Origin: an uncultured Alphaproteobacteria bacterium
Lineage (GTDB): Bacteria; Pseudomonadota; Alphaproteobacteria; GCA-2731375
DNA: 64,000 bases
Assembly: GCA_951812805.1 (NCBI GenBank)
Contig: CATOSZ010000003.1
Span: 636,557 to 700,556, forward strand
Direction of reading: 5' to 3'
The first letter of the stretch is position 1; every line of letters begins with the position of its first letter. This document shows, one piece after another, positions 60,458 through 64,000 of the stretch. The notes beneath the pieces were generated by a model. The model searched no databases, was not told where the DNA came from, and saw only the letters and a program-made list of their open reading frames with translations. The position numbers were made by a program, and so were the translations under genes.

Positions 60458-61596
60458 TGCAGGCCGACCGGCCGCTCGACGGCATCACGGTGCTGGAGAT
60501 CGGCACGACCATCGCCGGGCCCTACGCCACGCGGATCCTGCTGCAACTGGGTGCCGAGGTGGTGAAGGTGGAGAACGCGCGCGGCGGCGATCCGTTCCGC
60601 CATGTCGCCGGTCCCCGGATCGGCGACGCGCCCGCGGTCTTCCGCCTGTTGAACGGCGGCAAGGGCTCCATCGCCGCCGACTTCTCGGACCCGGCCGACG
60701 TCGCCGCGGTGCGCCGCCTGGCGTTGGAGGAGGCGGACGTGGTGCTGCAGAACATGCGCCCCGGCGCCGCCGACCGGTTGGGCCTGGGCGCCGAAGCGCT
60801 TCGCGCCGCCAATCCGAGGCTGATCTATTGCAACGTCGGCGCCTTCGGCACCGAGGGGCCGCTCAGCCAGCTGCCGGGCTACGACCCGCTGATGCAGGCT
60901 TTCGGCGGCATCGTCGCGACCACCGGGACCGAGGCCGCGCCCGCCCGGGTCGGCGTCTCCCTGGTCGACATGGGCACCGCGATGTGGGCCGGCATCGCCA
61001 TCGCCTCGGCGCTGCGCCGGCGCGAGGTCGACGGGGTCGGCGCCACCGTCGACGTGGCGCTCTTCGAGACGACGCTGGCCTTGATGGGGATCCCGCTCGC
61101 CAACTACGAGGCGGCGGGGCTGGTGCCGGAACGGACCGGCCTGCGTGGCCCGATCGTCGTGCCGAACCGCGACTTCACCACCGCCGACGGCCTGCTGGTC
61201 GTCACCATCGTTTCCGACGCCCAGTTCCAGCGCCTGGCCGAGGCCTTCGAGCGGCCGGACCTGGCGACGGATCCACGCTTCGCCACCGCCGTCGCGCGGC
61301 ACGAGAACGAGGCCGAGCTGGTGCATGAGATGAACGCCATCCTGGCGACCCGGCCGCGGGCCGAATGGACCCGGCTGCTGGACGCGGCCGACGTGCCGAA
61401 CTCGCCGGTGCACATGCTGCCCGAGGTCGCCGCCCATCCGCAGACCGAGGCGAGCGGGCTGTTGCGGCAAACGGAGGATCCGGCGGCCCGCCTGGTCGGC
61501 CTGCCGCTCCGTTTCGACGGCGCCCGCCCGGACGGGGACGGCCCGACCCCGGCGCTGGGCGCGGACAGCGCACGGCTCGACCCCTACCGCGAATAG
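60457..61596 (+). CDS. Class III (CaiB/BaiF) CoA-transferase, second of a pair
   Basis: 379 residues. ITVLEIGTTIAGPYA, VVKVENARGGDPF, NVGAFGTEGPL and catalytic Asp in GVSLVDMGTAMW are visible. It is clearly diverged from the gene before it, so the pair may be two subunits or two specificities. Its TAG stop lies in the 8-base target duplication of the IS66 element that starts at 61599. Confidence 0.93.
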   Translation: MQADRPLDGITVLEIGTTIAGPYATRILLQLGAEVVKVENARGGDPFRHVAGPRIGDAPAVFRLLNGGKGSIAADFSDPADVAAVRRLALEEADVVLQNMRPGAADRLGLGAEALRAANPRLIYCNVGAFGTEGPLSQLPGYDPLMQAFGGIVATTGTEAAPARVGVSLVDMGTAMWAGIAIASALRRREVDGVGATVDVALFETTLALMGIPLANYEAAGLVPERTGLRGPIVVPNRDFTTADGLLVVTIVSDAQFQRLAEAFERPDLATDPRFATAVARHENEAELVHEMNAILATRPRAEWTRLLDAADVPNSPVHMLPEVAAHPQTEASGLLRQTEDPAARLVGLPLRFDGARPDGDGPTPALGADSARLDPYRE

Positions 61597-61598
61597 CC

Positions 61599-63369
61599 GT
61601 AACCGGGGCAAAAGGCCGGGCCTGGGGACGGGGGGATCTGGCCTGGGTATAGGGGTGAGTCTCAACGGCCACATCTTGTGAGGCTTCCGCGTCAAGTGAC
61701 CAGATATCGATGTTCGCGGCGGGAGGTCTGTGATTCGATCCCGTCATGGCCGAATCGCTTCCGGATCTCGACGATCTTGATGTCGCCGCCCTGAAGGCGC
61801 TGGTTCTGACGCTGCTTGAGGAGCAGGCGGCCCTGCGTGCCGAGAACGCGACATTGCGCGAAGAGATCCGCCGTCTCAAAGGCCTTTCCGGGCCACCGGA
61901 TATCAAGCCGAGCGGCATGGACAAGCAGGCCGTATCCCGGGGCCGGACGGGGCGGAAGGCGGGACGGCGGGCCAAGAAGGGCCGGGTTCCCATCGACGAG
62001 AGGCGGATCGTCCGGGCCGCCGTGCCGGCGGGCTCGCGCTTCAAGGGCTATGAAGACTATCTGGTTCAGGACCTGCTCTGCCGGCCGAACACTGTCCTGT
62101 TACGCCGCGAGCGCTGGCTGACGCCCGAGGGGGCCACGATCGTGGCGCCGCTGCCGGCGGGGACGCGCGGCCACTTCGGCCCGGCGCTCAGGCGTTTCGT
62201 GCTGGCGCTCTATCATGGCGGCCAGACCAGCGCGGAGCGCTTGGCGCGGCTCTTGGACGACCTCGGCATCAAGATCTCCAAGCGCCAGGTGGTGCGGTTG
62301 TTGAACGAGGGCCATGACGGCTTCGTCGCCGAGGGCGAGGCGGTGCTGCGCGCCGGCCTGGAGACGGCGCCCTGGATCAGCGTCGACGATACCGGCGCCC
62401 GCCACGCCAACCGCAACGGGGTGACGAGCGGGATCGGCAACGACGCCTTCGCTTGGTTCGCCACGACGTTTTCCAAGAGCCGCTTGAACTTCCTGGAACG
62501 GCTGCGGGCCGGCCACGCGGACTATGTGCTCAATGCCGCCGCCTTCGCCTACATGGCCGAGCGCGACCTGGCCGCATCGGTGATCGCCCGTCTGGCCGAG
62601 GGCTGCCCGCGGCGCTTCACCAACGAAGATGCCTGGCTGGCCCACCTGGGGCGGCTCGCCATCACCGGGCACGGGGACGGGCGCGGGGCCGCGCGGACCG
62701 CCACCGAGGGGGCGCTGTGGGGCGCCATCGCCGCGCACGGCCTGCTCAGGGGCACGGCCGCGGGCGCCTGCGTCGTCCTGAGTGACGATGCTGGCCAGTT
62801 CAACGTCGGCCGCCACGCGCTCTGCTGGGTCCATGCGGAGCGCTTGATCCACAAGCTGATGACCTTCTCCCGGAGCCAGCGGCGCGAGAAGGAACACATC
62901 CAGGCACGGCTCTGGCAACTCTACGCCGATCTCAAAGCCTATCGCGAAAGGCCGGCGCCAGGACGGCGGGCCCACCTGGCATGCCGCTTCGATGCGCTCT
63001 TCGCGACCAAGACCGGATTCCTCCGCCTCGACCGGCTCCTGGCTCGCCTGCATGCCAACCGCGACGAACTGCTCGTCGTCCTCGACCGCCCGGAGGTCCC
63101 GCTCAACACCAACGGCGCGGAACGCGACATCCGCGCCATGGTCACAAGGCGAAAATTCTCCGGCGGCACACGCTCCGAGGACGGCAAGCAGGCCCGAGAC
63201 ACATTCCTCGGCCTCTACAAGACCTGCCAGAAACTTGGCCTCTCCTTCTGGGATTATCTCGGCGACCGCCTCAAGGTCCCCGGCGCCCCACCCGTGCCCC
63301 CACTGCCGATCCTCGTCAGACAACGCTGCATCGAAATGGCTTGACCGCCCGGGGTTTTGCCCCTGTTAC
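61599..63369 (+). mobile_element. IS66-family insertion sequence, single-ORF type (1,771 bp)
   Basis: Imperfect inverted repeats of about 23 bp start GTAAC(C/A)GGGGCAAAA at both ends. The 8-base target duplication GAATAGCC is at 61591-61598 and 63370-63377; 8 bp is the IS66 norm. It has only the large transposase gene, without tnpA/tnpB, like the ISBst12 subgroup. It inserted directly after the CoA-transferase stop codon. Confidence 0.93.
61746..63344 (+). CDS. IS66-family transposase (TnpC-like)
   Basis: 532 residues. An N-terminal leucine-zipper-like helix (about 15-47, with LEEQAALRAENATLREEI-type heptads) is followed by a DDE domain: Asp in WISVDDTGARH, Asp in VVLSDDAGQF, and Glu in NTNGAERDIRAM. 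The C-terminal IS66 tail RTFLGLYKTCQKLG-type (LGLYKTCQKLGLSFW) is present. It seems intact. Confidence 0.95.
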   Translation: MAESLPDLDDLDVAALKALVLTLLEEQAALRAENATLREEIRRLKGLSGPPDIKPSGMDKQAVSRGRTGRKAGRRAKKGRVPIDERRIVRAAVPAGSRFKGYEDYLVQDLLCRPNTVLLRRERWLTPEGATIVAPLPAGTRGHFGPALRRFVLALYHGGQTSAERLARLLDDLGIKISKRQVVRLLNEGHDGFVAEGEAVLRAGLETAPWISVDDTGARHANRNGVTSGIGNDAFAWFATTFSKSRLNFLERLRAGHADYVLNAAAFAYMAERDLAASVIARLAEGCPRRFTNEDAWLAHLGRLAITGHGDGRGAARTATEGALWGAIAAHGLLRGTAAGACVVLSDDAGQFNVGRHALCWVHAERLIHKLMTFSRSQRREKEHIQARLWQLYADLKAYRERPAPGRRAHLACRFDALFATKTGFLRLDRLLARLHANRDELLVVLDRPEVPLNTNGAERDIRAMVTRRKFSGGTRSEDGKQARDTFLGLYKTCQKLGLSFWDYLGDRLKVPGAPPVPPLPILVRQRCIEMA

Positions 63370-63381
63370 GAATAGCCGCCC

Positions 63382-63765
63382 TCAGGGCGCGAAGGAGGAA
63401 CGCAGCTGCGCCGCCCAGACGCCGTCGAGGCAAGCGATCACCCAGAGCGCGCGAAACCGGCCCAGCACCCCGCCGTCGGCGCGAAAGCGGGTGAAGCGGA
63501 CGTCCAGGTGCACCTTGTCGGCCCCGGCGGCGATCGGTTCCAGAGCGTCCCAGCGGCTGTAATGCCAGCCATCGCCGGCGCGGGCATGGAAGTCGGCGAG
63601 GTAATCCTCCGGCCCTGTCCAGGTCTTCAAGCGCCCGCCGGACAGACGGTAATGGGGAAAGTGCAGCGTGCGGGCGAGCGCCGCGCCGTCGCCGGCGTTC
63701 AACGCCTCGATATGCGCCGCCATGACGACCAACGCCGCGTCGATCGATGCCTGGTGCTCGGTCAT
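63382..63765 (-). CDS. NTF2-like/SnoaL-like protein
   Basis: 127 residues from ATG 63765, which has a GGGAGG site 5 bases upstream. N-terminal helix VVMAAHIEALNAGDGAAL, FPHYRLSGGRL and GPEDYLADFHARAGDGWHYS suggest an NTF2-like fold. No catalytic motif. The frame stays open into the IS21 right end, where an ATG at 63858 would add 31 residues. It converges with the CoA-transferase gene across the IS66 element. Confidence 0.75.
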   Translation of the reverse strand: MTEHQASIDAALVVMAAHIEALNAGDGAALARTLHFPHYRLSGGRLKTWTGPEDYLADFHARAGDGWHYSRWDALEPIAAGADKVHLDVRFTRFRADGGVLGRFRALWVIACLDGVWAAQLRSSFAP

Positions 63766-63845
63766 GGGGGCCTCCCAAATGCAGTTCATCCAACAGTGCC
63801 CGGGCCCGGCGTGGCAGCGGCCGATCGTGTCCTTGCCGCAGGGGC

Positions 63846-64000
63846 TGTCAATCAGCATTTAATTCTGACCCCCTATCGGCGTGCAAAATTGACCCCCCCC
63901 CTCCCTTGCTTCGACGGAGGTTGTCCCGGTAGTCCACGGGAGGGCCCCGCGCGGCTTCGTGTAGCGCTTTGCGTTACGCGGAGCGAAGCCGCGTGGGAGG
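63846..64000 (-). mobile_element. Right end of a second, inverted IS21-type copy (cut by window edge)
   Basis: The sequence from 63846 is the reverse complement of 21584 back to about 21430, including the terminal TGTCAATC, the transposase-binding repeats and half of the palindrome. One difference is seen: four extra bases (TCCC) after the C run near 63902. The istA/istB genes of this copy would lie beyond the window on the minus strand. Confidence 0.9.

Overview
The window is 64 kb of GC-rich DNA with dense, short-spaced genes. The gene content points to an alphaproteobacterium, probably of the Rhodospirillales type: COQ9, DUF2794, DUF1127, a YbjQ protein, a PmbA-class protein and class III CoA-transferases occur together. 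This placement is inference from gene content, because no rRNA or tRNA gene is visible. Housekeeping genes (uvrD/pcrA, prmA, speD-speE, lepA, dnaB, mutM, clpB, def) are interleaved with catabolic genes and several insertion sequences.

Layout. 1-11.5 kb, mostly + strand: helicase end, prmA, a convergent DUF1127 gene, aminopeptidase P, DUF2794, speDE, a hydratase, YbjQ, an acyl-CoA dehydrogenase, and a four-part regulator (nucleotide cyclase, AAA+, Fis-type HTH, truncated globin). 11.5-18.6 kb, - strand: an acyl-CoA ligase, a TauD-type dioxygenase, an inositol-phosphatase-family enzyme with PmbA, a hydroxyacid dehydrogenase, DUF1330 and a second TauD gene beheaded by an IS21-type element (18610-21584). 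21.6-29.8 kb: a gene whose start codon comes from the IS end, a MocR-type regulator without its PLP lysine, an aminomutase-like enzyme, a dihydropyrimidinase, a luciferase-like oxidoreductase, a MetE-like protein and a glycosyltransferase.

29.8-44.7 kb: lepA, a voltage-sensor-like membrane protein, a degenerate M20 protein, a cyclopropane synthase, ISAs1-family copy 1, dnaB, mutM, an enoyl-CoA hydratase, clpB behind a heat-shock-type promoter, and a GGDEF/EAL protein. 44.9-55.1 kb: a small ORF whose last codon is altered by ISAs1 copy 2, an acyl-CoA ligase, a hydrolase, an LLM oxidoreductase, the dinB-like/def/coq9 operon, an FAD oxidase and a DUF6134 protein. 55.1-59.1 kb: a 268-bp MITE-like palindrome, a three-gene sortase operon and thpR. 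59.2-64 kb: two adjacent CoA-transferases, an IS66-family element, an NTF2-like gene and the end of a second, inverted IS21-type copy that runs off the window.

Mobile DNA shapes the region. There are five IS copies or ends, one nested IS remnant, one MITE and one long REP-like palindrome. Three insertions sit exactly at gene ends and do little damage. The IS21 copy lies between two divergent genes that have both lost their start codons and it has no target duplication, which suggests rearrangement. The most unusual coding items are the cyclase-AAA+-globin regulator and the sortase operon with an overlapping third gene.
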